A DNA stretch of 64,000 nt, taken from NCBI GenBank assembly GCA_017398335.1, contig JAFQGK010000046.1, positions 25,180-89,179 on the forward strand, written 5' to 3'. The position numbers and the translations under genes were made by a program. Positions 26,705 through 34,332 of this stretch are shown piece after piece (the first letter of the stretch is position 1; each line of letters begins with the position of its first letter). The DNA is from Bacteroidales bacterium. GTDB taxonomy: Bacteria > Bacteroidota > Bacteroidia > Bacteroidales > UBA932. A model generated the notes under the pieces. It did not search any database and was not told where the DNA came from. It was given only the letters and a program-made list of their open reading frames with translations.

Positions 26705-27517
26705 ATGAAAAGAAACAACAGTTTTGTCAGAATTCTTGCGGTGTTCGCAATGGTGATGGCCCTTATGTCTTGTGGAGGAGCCAGGGAGTTTGTTTATCTG
26801 AATGATATGGAGCCAGGCGGAAAGTATCCTGTAAACCTTGAGTCGGCTACGGTCGTTCATACCAATGACCGTCTGGACATAAAGGTCAGCTGTAAGAATC
26901 CTGAACTTGCTGTACCGTTCAATGCTATGGTAGGCTCGTATCAAGTGGCATCGGATGGAAGCGTAAAGTCTGCAGGAGTTGATGTGAATGCCGGTTACAG
27001 AGTGGATGCGGAGGGAAATATAGTATTCCCTATCCTTGGTAAGATCAATGTCGGGGGCAAGACGCTCAAGGAAGTGGCAGAAATCATAGAGACAAAGATA
27101 GAGGAGGGTAGCTATATAAAGAATCCTGAAGTGTCCATAGACTTCCTGAACTTCAAATACACAGTTCTTGGAGCGGTAAACTCAAAAGGCTCGTATACCG
27201 TTGACGGCGACAAGATTACCTTGATTGAGGCGATTGCAAAGGCCGGTGACCTGTCAAAGAACGCAAGACTCGACCGTGTGGCTGTCATCAGAATGGTGGA
27301 CGGCAAGCAGGAAATATTCTACAACGACATCAGGACAGCTGAAATCTTCATGTCGCCGACATATTATCTTCAGCAGAATGATATTGTATATGTAGAGCCG
27401 AAGTATAAGGCAAGAAATGAAAACGCATGGCAGACGGCATCATTTGTCGTTTCCTTGGCCAGCTTGGCCAGCACGATATTGTGGGCGCTGTCGACAATAG
27501 GTGTTGTAGGACATTAA
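26705..27517 (+). CDS. Wza-like polysaccharide export lipoprotein
   Basis: An outer-membrane polysaccharide export protein. The signal peptide MKRNNSFVRILAVFAMVMALMS ends in a lipobox at SCGG. The export (Poly_export) domain shows VHTNDRLDIKVSC and GNIVFPILGKINVGGKTLKEV; an SLBB-like domain follows (YTVLGAVNSKGSYTV, TLIEAIAKAGDL). A hydrophobic C-terminal helix probably spans the outer membrane as in Wza. In-frame ATGs at 26678, 26696 and 26702 exist, but MKR at 26705 gives a normal signal peptide. It is paired with the Wzc gene downstream. Confidence 0.9.
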   Translation: MKRNNSFVRILAVFAMVMALMSCGGAREFVYLNDMEPGGKYPVNLESATVVHTNDRLDIKVSCKNPELAVPFNAMVGSYQVASDGSVKSAGVDVNAGYRVDAEGNIVFPILGKINVGGKTLKEVAEIIETKIEEGSYIKNPEVSIDFLNFKYTVLGAVNSKGSYTVDGDKITLIEAIAKAGDLSKNARLDRVAVIRMVDGKQEIFYNDIRTAEIFMSPTYYLQQNDIVYVEPKYKARNENAWQTASFVVSLASLASTILWALSTIGVVGH

Positions 27518-27529
27518 ACGATAGTGAAT

Positions 27530-29920
27530 ATGCATCAGAATAATAAGAAAAACGACAACCTGAATCTTTTGGATCTGTTTTTCTATTTGCTCAGCAAATG
27601 GATGTGGTTCGCGTTGTTTGTCGTAATCTGTGTAGTGGCGGCTTATGTGGTATATTCTTCTACAGCATTTACATATTTCTGTTCAGCGACAATCGCAATC
27701 AAGGATCCTTCAAACAAGACCGTCTCAGCCAGTCTGAACAGATATGATAATCTCATCAATAAGGTTAATGTGACCAACGAAATCTACCGTTTCCGCTCGC
27801 ATAAGCTTATGAAGAAGGTCGTGGAGAAGACTGATGCTGATGTATGCTACAAGCAGCCTAACCGGTTGAGATATCTGGAATTATATTCCCAGACCCCTGT
27901 TAAGACCACTTTCCGTGAGGAATTCAATGAGGGAAGGACGTCGTTCAATATGACCTTGATTGATGATACTCACGTGCTTATAGAAAGCGTCGATGACAGC
28001 GATGTCTCTGTAACAGCAAGATTAGGTGACACCCTGACGTTCAGAGGGGTAGATATGATCGTCACCCCGACCAACTATCTGGATAAAGGTTGGATCGGAA
28101 AGCAGATTCTTGTGGAGAAACTTCCTGTAAGTATGATGGCGACTTATTTCGTTTCTCATCTAGGTATCAAGCAAGAATCAGAAGAAGCTACCATTCTCAA
28201 GCTTTCTTTGCAGGATTCTTCTCCGATCAGGGCTCAGGCTGTGCTTAATGCGCTGATCCAGACCTACAATGAAGAAGTGATCCTGGAAAAGAATCAGATA
28301 GCGGTCAATACGGCTGACTTCATCAATGAGCGCCTGGTGATAATCCAGTCGGAGTTAGGCGGAGTCGAAGCTGATCTGGAGGTATTCAAGAAGAAGAATC
28401 AGGTGCTGAACCTCAGTACAGAAGCTAGCAGTTCGGTGGCGGACAAACAGAAATATTCTTCTGAAATCCTTGAGTTGCAGACTCAGTTGAGCGTGGCGGA
28501 ATCTATGAGGGATTATCTTCAGGATCCATCCAAGGAGGTGGAACTCATTCCATCTAACACAGGACTTCAGGGTGCTGATATCAGTGAACAGATTGCTCAG
28601 TATAATGTTTTGAAGCTCAGACGCGACAAACTCCTTGAGGAAGGTAGCGGGCAGAACCCTATTGTTCTGGATGTGAACAACTCTTTGAGCGCTCTCAAGC
28701 AGTCCATAATCCGTTCGGTTGACAATGTGATCGTTACTTTGGAAACCAGACTGAATGAGGCAAAGAGTCAGGAAAGAAGCGCTCTGTCCCGAATGTTCGC
28801 AATGCCTAAGAAAGAGCGCGAACTCCTGTCCATAGAGAGGCAGCAGCAGATCAAGGAAGCTCTGTATGTGTTCCTTCTTAACAAGAGGGAGGAGAACGCA
28901 TTGACTCAGGCTATGGTCGACAATAACGCTCAGATCATCAACGAAGTTTCAGGAAGCGAACGCCCGATAGCTCCGAACAGGACCAAGTATCTCTTCCTCG
29001 GCTTCCTTCTAGGCCTTGCGATCCCTGGAGTATGGTTCCTTGCAAAGCTCTTCCTCGACACAAGAGTACAAAACAGACGTGACATCAAGGACGCTGTGAC
29101 AGTGCCGTTCCTCGGAGAAATTCCTTTGGATAAGGAATATCAGAAGAAGAAAACAAAGAATGCGGTAGTGGTCGATGCCAGTAACCATGCTCAGTCTGAG
29201 GCTTTCAGGATCGTTCGTACGAATATGGCCTTTATGAGCAGGAAAGATCAGGAAAGTCAGGTCATCACCTTCGTGTCGTTCAACGAGGGAGCCGGTAAGA
29301 CGTTCGTGTCGTCCAATCTTGCGGTCAGTCTTGCAATGGCAAAGAAGAAAGTGGTGGTTGTCGACCTGGATATCAGAAAGGCTACTATTTCAAGTCTCTT
29401 CGGACATTCCCATGCGACAGGTGTGACAAATTACCTTTATGACCCTGAAGTCAAGGTTGAGGATATCATTATCAAGGGCGTAGGTCACACGAATATGGAT
29501 ATGATACCTGCGGGTTCGAAGGCTCCGAATCCAGCTGAACTCCTGATGGATGAGAGACTTGATCAGCTTATTATCTCATTGAGAGGACATTATGATTATA
29601 TTATCGTGGACAATGTTCCTGTAGGCATTATTGCAGATGCGACAGTTTCAAACCGAATCGCCGACCTTACCGTCTTCGTGGTCCGTGCGGGCAAGATGGA
29701 CCGCAGACAGCTTCCTGAACTTGAGGAACTATATCAGGAAAAGAAGCTTGCCAATATGGCTATAATCCTGAATGGTTCCGAGCGCCACAGCGGTGGCTAT
29801 GGCTACGGTTATGGATATGGCTACGGCTATGGTTACGGCTATGGTTACGGATATGGTTACGGATATGGTACAGAAAAGAAGAAATCCTTCTGGTGTTTCA
29901 GACGTAAAAAGCATAAATAA
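27530..29920 (+). CDS. Wzc-like tyrosine autokinase/chain-length regulator
   Basis: An inner-membrane polysaccharide co-polymerase fused to a BY-kinase. Two membrane helices flank the periplasmic domain (about residues 22-45 and 490-510), with a Wzz domain at the N-terminus and long coiled coils at about 260-480. The kinase has Walker A NEGAGKTFVSSNLA near residue 586, Walker A' VVVVDLDIRKA and Walker B YDYIIVDNVPVG. The C-terminal tyrosine cluster, normally irregular, is here a perfect run of twelve Gly-Tyr pairs before a basic tail. The start is ATG 27530; a GTG at 27524 is the alternative. Confidence 0.93.
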   Translation: MHQNNKKNDNLNLLDLFFYLLSKWMWFALFVVICVVAAYVVYSSTAFTYFCSATIAIKDPSNKTVSASLNRYDNLINKVNVTNEIYRFRSHKLMKKVVEKTDADVCYKQPNRLRYLELYSQTPVKTTFREEFNEGRTSFNMTLIDDTHVLIESVDDSDVSVTARLGDTLTFRGVDMIVTPTNYLDKGWIGKQILVEKLPVSMMATYFVSHLGIKQESEEATILKLSLQDSSPIRAQAVLNALIQTYNEEVILEKNQIAVNTADFINERLVIIQSELGGVEADLEVFKKKNQVLNLSTEASSSVADKQKYSSEILELQTQLSVAESMRDYLQDPSKEVELIPSNTGLQGADISEQIAQYNVLKLRRDKLLEEGSGQNPIVLDVNNSLSALKQSIIRSVDNVIVTLETRLNEAKSQERSALSRMFAMPKKERELLSIERQQQIKEALYVFLLNKREENALTQAMVDNNAQIINEVSGSERPIAPNRTKYLFLGFLLGLAIPGVWFLAKLFLDTRVQNRRDIKDAVTVPFLGEIPLDKEYQKKKTKNAVVVDASNHAQSEAFRIVRTNMAFMSRKDQESQVITFVSFNEGAGKTFVSSNLAVSLAMAKKKVVVVDLDIRKATISSLFGHSHATGVTNYLYDPEVKVEDIIIKGVGHTNMDMIPAGSKAPNPAELLMDERLDQLIISLRGHYDYIIVDNVPVGIIADATVSNRIADLTVFVVRAGKMDRRQLPELEELYQEKKLANMAIILNGSERHSGGYGYGYGYGYGYGYGYGYGYGYGYGTEKKKSFWCFRRKKHK
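29795..29866 (+). repeat. (GGN TAY)12 microsatellite encoding a Gly-Tyr tail
   Basis: Twelve consecutive 6-bp units encode twelve Gly-Tyr dipeptides at the end of the Wzc-like kinase. Codons alternate between GGC/GGT/GGA and TAT/TAC, so it is not a perfect DNA repeat, but 12-bp and 18-bp sub-repeats are visible. Any whole-unit gain or loss keeps the frame and changes the number of phosphorylatable tyrosines. Confidence 0.9.
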
Positions 29921-29939
29921 CAACTAAATCAATTATAAA

Positions 29940-31250
29940 ATGAAAAGATTTCCCTATTTTATCGCCTCTGTAGCTCTTTTCTTTGGAGCTATGGGTGTCA
30001 TGATGGCACAGCAGACAACTGTCACTGAAAGTACAGAAAAGACAGTTAAGGAGGAAGTTGTCAACAACCGTCGTGTGGAAGTCGGCAGCTTTAAGGCAAA
30101 CTGGTTTATCGGAATCGGTGGTGGTGTCAACCAGTATCTCGGTGAGCATGACCGCCAGCTGAAATTCTTCAACAGACTTGCTCCTGCAATGGATGTATAT
30201 GTCGGAAAGTGGTTCACACCTTCTGTCGGTTTCCGTATCGCGTACAGCGGTGGAGAAGGTTATGGTGCTACTAACCTTGTTACAGGCTCCCTTAATAACA
30301 ATGGTTACCTGATCAATACAGATTACCTGACCAAGAAATTCCTTGAAGATAATCAGGGATATAAGGGCGATGGCGCAGATCATCATCCTCTTTACTGGCA
30401 GAAATTCCACATGTGGAATATCCATGCTGATTTCATGCTCAACCTTATGAACCTCATCGGAGGTTACAAGGAGCGTGTATACAGCCTCAGCCCATATGTC
30501 GGAATCGGTCTCGCACGTACCTATGCACTCAAGGATAACAGCAATCATTATTGCAGCAACCGCCTGAACGGTATGGTCGGTCTCTTCAACTCATTCCGTC
30601 TCTGCGATGCTCTCGATCTTAACATCGACCTCCGTGGAGTTCTCGTACCAGAGGATTTTGAAGGTGAGACAGGTGTAAGACCTAATGGCGGTGAGGTTTA
30701 TGAGTCAGACGGCTATCTCACAGCAACCATCGGTCTTGCATACAAGTTCAAGCCAAGAGGATGGAACCTTGGTAAGACTGTATACCAGACTAATACCCAG
30801 ACTGTTACAGTTGTTGACGAGGATGCCCTCAATGCAGCTCTTGCACGCAACAAGGAACTTCAGGATGCTCTTGACAATGCCAAGGCTCAGACTACAACAG
30901 AGGTTGTTCAGTCACTTCTCTCTCCAGAACTCTACATCGTGTTCGGATTCGACAAGAGCGAACTTACCGGAGAGGCTCGCGTGACCCTTTCAAATCTTGC
31001 TAAGCTCCTCAATGCAGTTGACGCAGATGTCGTTTATAAGATCTCAGGTTACGCTGACCAGCAGACAGGCTCGGCAGAGCATAACCTCAAGCTCAGCCAG
31101 GATCGTGCTCAGGCAGTTTACGACTTCCTCGTGAAGGATCAGGGCGTTGCTCCGGAGAAGCTCGTTGTTGAGGCTGTCGGTGGTGTGGATACTATGTACT
31201 ATGGTGACAACAGACTCAGCCGTGCAGCTATCCTGACACTTCAGAAGTAG
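29940..31250 (+). CDS. OmpA-family outer membrane protein
   Basis: The 436-residue protein has a cleavable signal (MKRFPYFIASVALFFGAM, cut near MMAQQ) and an N-terminal beta-barrel-like region with alternating aromatic residues (WFIGIGGGVNQYLG, PYVGIGLARTYAL). The C-terminal OmpA peptidoglycan-binding domain reads YIVFGFDKSELTGEARVTL, KISGYADQQTGSAEHNLKLS and QDRAQAVYDFLVKDQGV. It is the last gene of the capsule operon and has an intrinsic terminator just beyond. It could anchor the export machinery or capsule to the wall; that is inferred from position. Confidence 0.9.
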   Translation: MKRFPYFIASVALFFGAMGVMMAQQTTVTESTEKTVKEEVVNNRRVEVGSFKANWFIGIGGGVNQYLGEHDRQLKFFNRLAPAMDVYVGKWFTPSVGFRIAYSGGEGYGATNLVTGSLNNNGYLINTDYLTKKFLEDNQGYKGDGADHHPLYWQKFHMWNIHADFMLNLMNLIGGYKERVYSLSPYVGIGLARTYALKDNSNHYCSNRLNGMVGLFNSFRLCDALDLNIDLRGVLVPEDFEGETGVRPNGGEVYESDGYLTATIGLAYKFKPRGWNLGKTVYQTNTQTVTVVDEDALNAALARNKELQDALDNAKAQTTTEVVQSLLSPELYIVFGFDKSELTGEARVTLSNLAKLLNAVDADVVYKISGYADQQTGSAEHNLKLSQDRAQAVYDFLVKDQGVAPEKLVVEAVGGVDTMYYGDNRLSRAAILTLQK

Positions 31251-31269
31251 GCCTGGTGACTTTTATTAT

Positions 31270-31304
31270 AAGGGCCACCCTTCTTAGGGATGGCTCTTAT
31301 ATTT
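31270..31304 (+). terminator. Intrinsic terminator after the capsule operon
   Basis: AAGGGCCACCC (31270-31280) pairs with GGATGGCTCTT (31288-31298) with one mismatch and one G-U pair, and a T/A-rich stretch follows. It lies 19 bases beyond the OmpA stop codon. Confidence 0.7.
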
Positions 31305-31366
31305 ATATGATACGTTTAACAAGAAGACCTAAACTCTTGACAGACACTATAAAAAAGTCGAAAAAC

Positions 31367-31398
31367 TTTGCTCTTTCTGCGAATTTATTCTATCTTTG
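31367..31398 (+). promoter_or_regulatory. Consensus Bacteroidetes promoter for the surface lipoprotein genes
   Basis: TTTG at 31367-31370, exactly 20 bases, then TATCTTTG at 31391-31398. This fits the -33/-7 consensus of the Bacteroidetes primary sigma factor. Transcription should start near 31405 and run into a leader of about 115 bases before the 60-residue peptide gene. The leader contains GGGGAAA followed by a matching TTTTCTCC about 20 bases later, a weak hairpin. Confidence 0.8.
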
Positions 31399-31521
31399 CG
31401 AATCAAAGGAATGGGTAAATTGAATAAAAACCTTTTGGGATAGGGGAAACTATGCCATTTTTTTGGTTTTCTCCTCCATCAGGAAATGTGAATAATGATA
31501 TATAATAAAATAGAATTAGCA

Positions 31522-31704
31522 ATGAAACGAACTGTTTATGAGGCACCGGTGACTGACCGCTTCCAAGTCGAGCTGGAAGGGGCGTTCATGAATGCTTCCA
31601 TTGTCAAGAATGACAAGACCAGTGGTGTGGAGACCACGGGACAAGAATTGAATGTCGTTGAGGGTGTTGAGACAGCAACCTGGAATGATTCAACTTGGGA
31701 ATAA
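31522..31704 (+). CDS. Small 60-residue peptide, unknown
   Basis: The ATG at 31522 gives MKRTVYEAPVTDRFQVELEG, followed by AFMNASIVKNDKTSGVE and a short acidic C-terminus rich in Thr and Trp. There is no signal peptide or membrane segment. The N-terminal pattern (basic start, Y-x-x-P, then an alternating E-x-E strand and a small-residue motif) is shared, as I recall, by short Bacteroidales proteins encoded just before fimbrillin-like surface lipoproteins. An in-frame ATG at 31495 is less likely. It is the first gene behind a consensus promoter and ends 12-18 bases before the PI-PLC-like lipoprotein. Confidence 0.65.
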   Translation: MKRTVYEAPVTDRFQVELEGAFMNASIVKNDKTSGVETTGQELNVVEGVETATWNDSTWE

Positions 31705-31722
31705 TATTCGGAGGACATGATT

Positions 31723-34230
31723 ATGAAGAATATATATAAGTTTTCGGCGCTTCTGTGCGCATGTGCTTTCTCTTTCGCAGCATGTGTGGAAGAAACTCTT
31801 GATGTCGTGACTCCGGCGAATGACGGAGACGAGATTCTGTTCGGAGCTCGTGCCGGATTTGAAAATGCAGGAGCTGGCACCAAGACTGTGTATAGCGGAG
31901 AAACCTACACAACAGAGGATGGCAAGACATTCGAGCGTATAGATTGGGACGATGCTGCTGACTGGGTTCAGGTATATTGCCCGGAGGCTGCTGGTGTAAA
32001 TCCGTCGCACTATAAGGTTAATCACTCATCGAATCCTGGAGAACAGAAAGATTTTGCATACCTGACAAAGGATTCTGATCAGGAGACAAGCCTTCAGTGG
32101 AGAGGTGACAAGGAGCATCATTTCTATGCGATGTACCCGTCTTCAAAGATGTTCTCTGAGGAACAGACAACTCTTGCGCAGGGCATAAAAATGTCGGGAA
32201 CTACACTTATGGGAACAGTGCCTGGCGCTCAGGCTCCGGTAAGTCTGACTCAGAACGGAAATGAATGGGTTGCCGCTCCAAATATGAAATATGCTTATAT
32301 GGCGGCAAAGTCCAGTGCTACCATCGCTGATGGCAACGTTTCGTTGTCATTCGTGCCTATCGTAACGGCTGTCGAGGTTACTTTGACATTGTCTGGCGAG
32401 AATGTACAGCCTGTGTCAATCGCTGAGATTCAGGTTGTCGGTGATGGTATCGCAGGAGATTTTACCGCTGATCTTTCAGACGAAGGATGGCCTGCAACCG
32501 CATCATATCCGATTTGTAATAATGAAGGAGAGGGTACAGGAAGTATCCAGGTGTCAACTTGGTATAATGGTAACCCGATCACATTGACTTCCGGACAGAG
32601 TCTGAAATTTACAGTATTCCTGCGCCCAGGTGCCAAGTATGAGAATCTTAGGGTTAATGTGTCTCCTAATGGATCAGCATACGTCGGTAAGACAATGGGA
32701 ACCGCTTCTAGCCCGCTTGAAATCCCGCAGCATCTCAAGACAGTCATTAAAGGTGTGAAGCTTCCTGCAACCCAGATTGAGCTTGACGCTTCTAAATGGA
32801 TGTCTCAGCTTGATGGACAGATGGCTATGAAGAAGCTTTCTATTCCTGGAACAGGTGGCTCTTTCTCATATAATTACAATTCTTCGAACCCTGGATGGTA
32901 CAAGCAGCAGACTTTGGATCTTGACGAGCAGTGGGCTGCAGGAATCCGTGCGTTTGAGATTGTCAGCGAAAGACCTTCTTCGGCGTCTACTTCTCTTGGT
33001 ACGGAAAATGTCAAGTGTAATAAGGTGTCTATGGGTGTTACTGTACTTGAAGTTCTTGAGGATTTGCTCGCAAAAGTTGCCGTAGTCCCAGAAGGAGAGC
33101 AGGACCCAACAGAATGTGCGGTACTTATTCTTACTTATCAGCCGGAAGGAAGCGGAAGGGCTCGTAATGCATCAAATTATGCATCCAGCCTCAAGGTCAT
33201 GTATGATGGACTTGATGAAACACAAAAGAGCCAGATTATTCAGTATACTCCTGATCTTACGCTGGATCAGGCTAAGGGTAAGGTTATGATTTTCTGCCGA
33301 CTCACTCAGAAAGATGAGAACGATAACGGTTCCTTCTCGGAAGCGTCAGAGACTCTGGCAGGTACTAATATTACCCTTATTGATGGTTGCGGAACAGGTA
33401 AGGACCGCTGGGGAAGCCGTGGATATAAGGTAAAAAGTACAGATGCGTCAGGTAATGCTGTTTGGAGTGTTGCTTATGATGCTGCAAATACAAGCGATGA
33501 GACAAGATCCGTTGACTATTACTTAATGAAATCTGATAGAACCTCTTCTTTCCCGGATTGGAATAATGTTCAAAAACCAGATGCGTCAGTAGCGAATACC
33601 TTGAATTTTGGTTTTTCTACTAATTATAGCGAAGTTACATGCTGGTATCAGGAGTGGGCAAGAGTCGTACCGGAAGAATTAGTTGATGAGACTATTGGGT
33701 ATTATTTTGTGGATAATGAAGCCTCAATCACAGATTGGTTCCCAACAGATTATCGCTGGTATGAGTCATATACTGAAAAGGTGGCAGCAGCACAGAAGAC
33801 GTTTGAGATGGCAATCAGTGACAATTATCCAGCCTATGTGTTCATCAACTCGCTTTGCGGATATTTGGTTGATTCTTCTATAGAGTCTAGCTATACAACC
33901 TTTACAGGGTCGAACACCGGCGGTATAGCAGGAAACATCAAGGCACTTTCGGATAAGTTGAATCCGGAATTCTACAAGTTTGTACTTGAGGCCGGCTTGG
34001 AACAGACGACAGGTCCGACAGGTATCGTGATGATGGACTATGTAACAAACGAACCGGCAACGGGTGTTGACTATGATGGATCTTATTTGCTTCCGGGTGT
34101 GATCATATCGAACAACTTCAAGTTTGGTAGTGGTAATGCCGGTAATTCAGGAAATTCCGGAAATAATACTCAACAGCCGGGACAGGGTGATAATCAACAA
34201 CCAGGCTCAGGTGAAGAAGAAGAAGGATGA
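31723..34230 (+). CDS. Fimbrillin-like/PI-PLC-X-like surface lipoprotein
   Basis: The signal peptide MKNIYKFSALLCACAFSFAAC is followed by a lipobox Cys, so the mature protein is lipid-anchored, probably outside. Residues about 25-340 look like the Mfa/fimbrillin beta-sandwich pair. From about residue 355 a phosphatidylinositol phospholipase C X-type domain is recognisable by WMSQLDGQMAMKKLSIPG, AAGIRAFEIVSE, GKVMIFCRL and GIVMMDYV. The catalytic His-Asp that normally follows SIPGT is replaced by Gly-Gly (SIPGTGGSF), so phosphodiesterase activity is doubtful. The C-terminus is a Gly/Asn/Gln-rich low-complexity tail. The start at 31723 has CGGAGGA at a good distance; ATG 31717 is too close to it. 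Confidence 0.78.
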   Translation: MKNIYKFSALLCACAFSFAACVEETLDVVTPANDGDEILFGARAGFENAGAGTKTVYSGETYTTEDGKTFERIDWDDAADWVQVYCPEAAGVNPSHYKVNHSSNPGEQKDFAYLTKDSDQETSLQWRGDKEHHFYAMYPSSKMFSEEQTTLAQGIKMSGTTLMGTVPGAQAPVSLTQNGNEWVAAPNMKYAYMAAKSSATIADGNVSLSFVPIVTAVEVTLTLSGENVQPVSIAEIQVVGDGIAGDFTADLSDEGWPATASYPICNNEGEGTGSIQVSTWYNGNPITLTSGQSLKFTVFLRPGAKYENLRVNVSPNGSAYVGKTMGTASSPLEIPQHLKTVIKGVKLPATQIELDASKWMSQLDGQMAMKKLSIPGTGGSFSYNYNSSNPGWYKQQTLDLDEQWAAGIRAFEIVSERPSSASTSLGTENVKCNKVSMGVTVLEVLEDLLAKVAVVPEGEQDPTECAVLILTYQPEGSGRARNASNYASSLKVMYDGLDETQKSQIIQYTPDLTLDQAKGKVMIFCRLTQKDENDNGSFSEASETLAGTNITLIDGCGTGKDRWGSRGYKVKSTDASGNAVWSVAYDAANTSDETRSVDYYLMKSDRTSSFPDWNNVQKPDASVANTLNFGFSTNYSEVTCWYQEWARVVPEELVDETIGYYFVDNEASITDWFPTDYRWYESYTEKVAAAQKTFEMAISDNYPAYVFINSLCGYLVDSSIESSYTTFTGSNTGGIAGNIKALSDKLNPEFYKFVLEAGLEQTTGPTGIVMMDYVTNEPATGVDYDGSYLLPGVIISNNFKFGSGNAGNSGNSGNNTQQPGQGDNQQPGSGEEEEG

Positions 34231-34240
34231 TGATTATATT

Positions 34241-34271
34241 GACCCATCGGCACGATTGTCGATGGGTCTTT
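34241..34271 (+). terminator. Intrinsic terminator after the PI-PLC-like gene
   Basis: GACCCATCG (34241-34249) and CGATGGGTC (34260-34268) form a perfect 9-bp stem with a 10-base loop, followed by a short TTT run. It separates the two large lipoprotein genes. Confidence 0.8.
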
Positions 34272-34332
34272 GATATATATACCTCAATTAAGCGGGTATT
34301 TTCTTAACCAACCAACACTAAATTCAAATTTT

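Noticed and set aside
29729-29923. Minus-strand frame with a regular Val/Ile/Thr/Ala repeat
   Set aside because: It is the antisense reading of the Gly-Tyr repeat of the Wzc gene.
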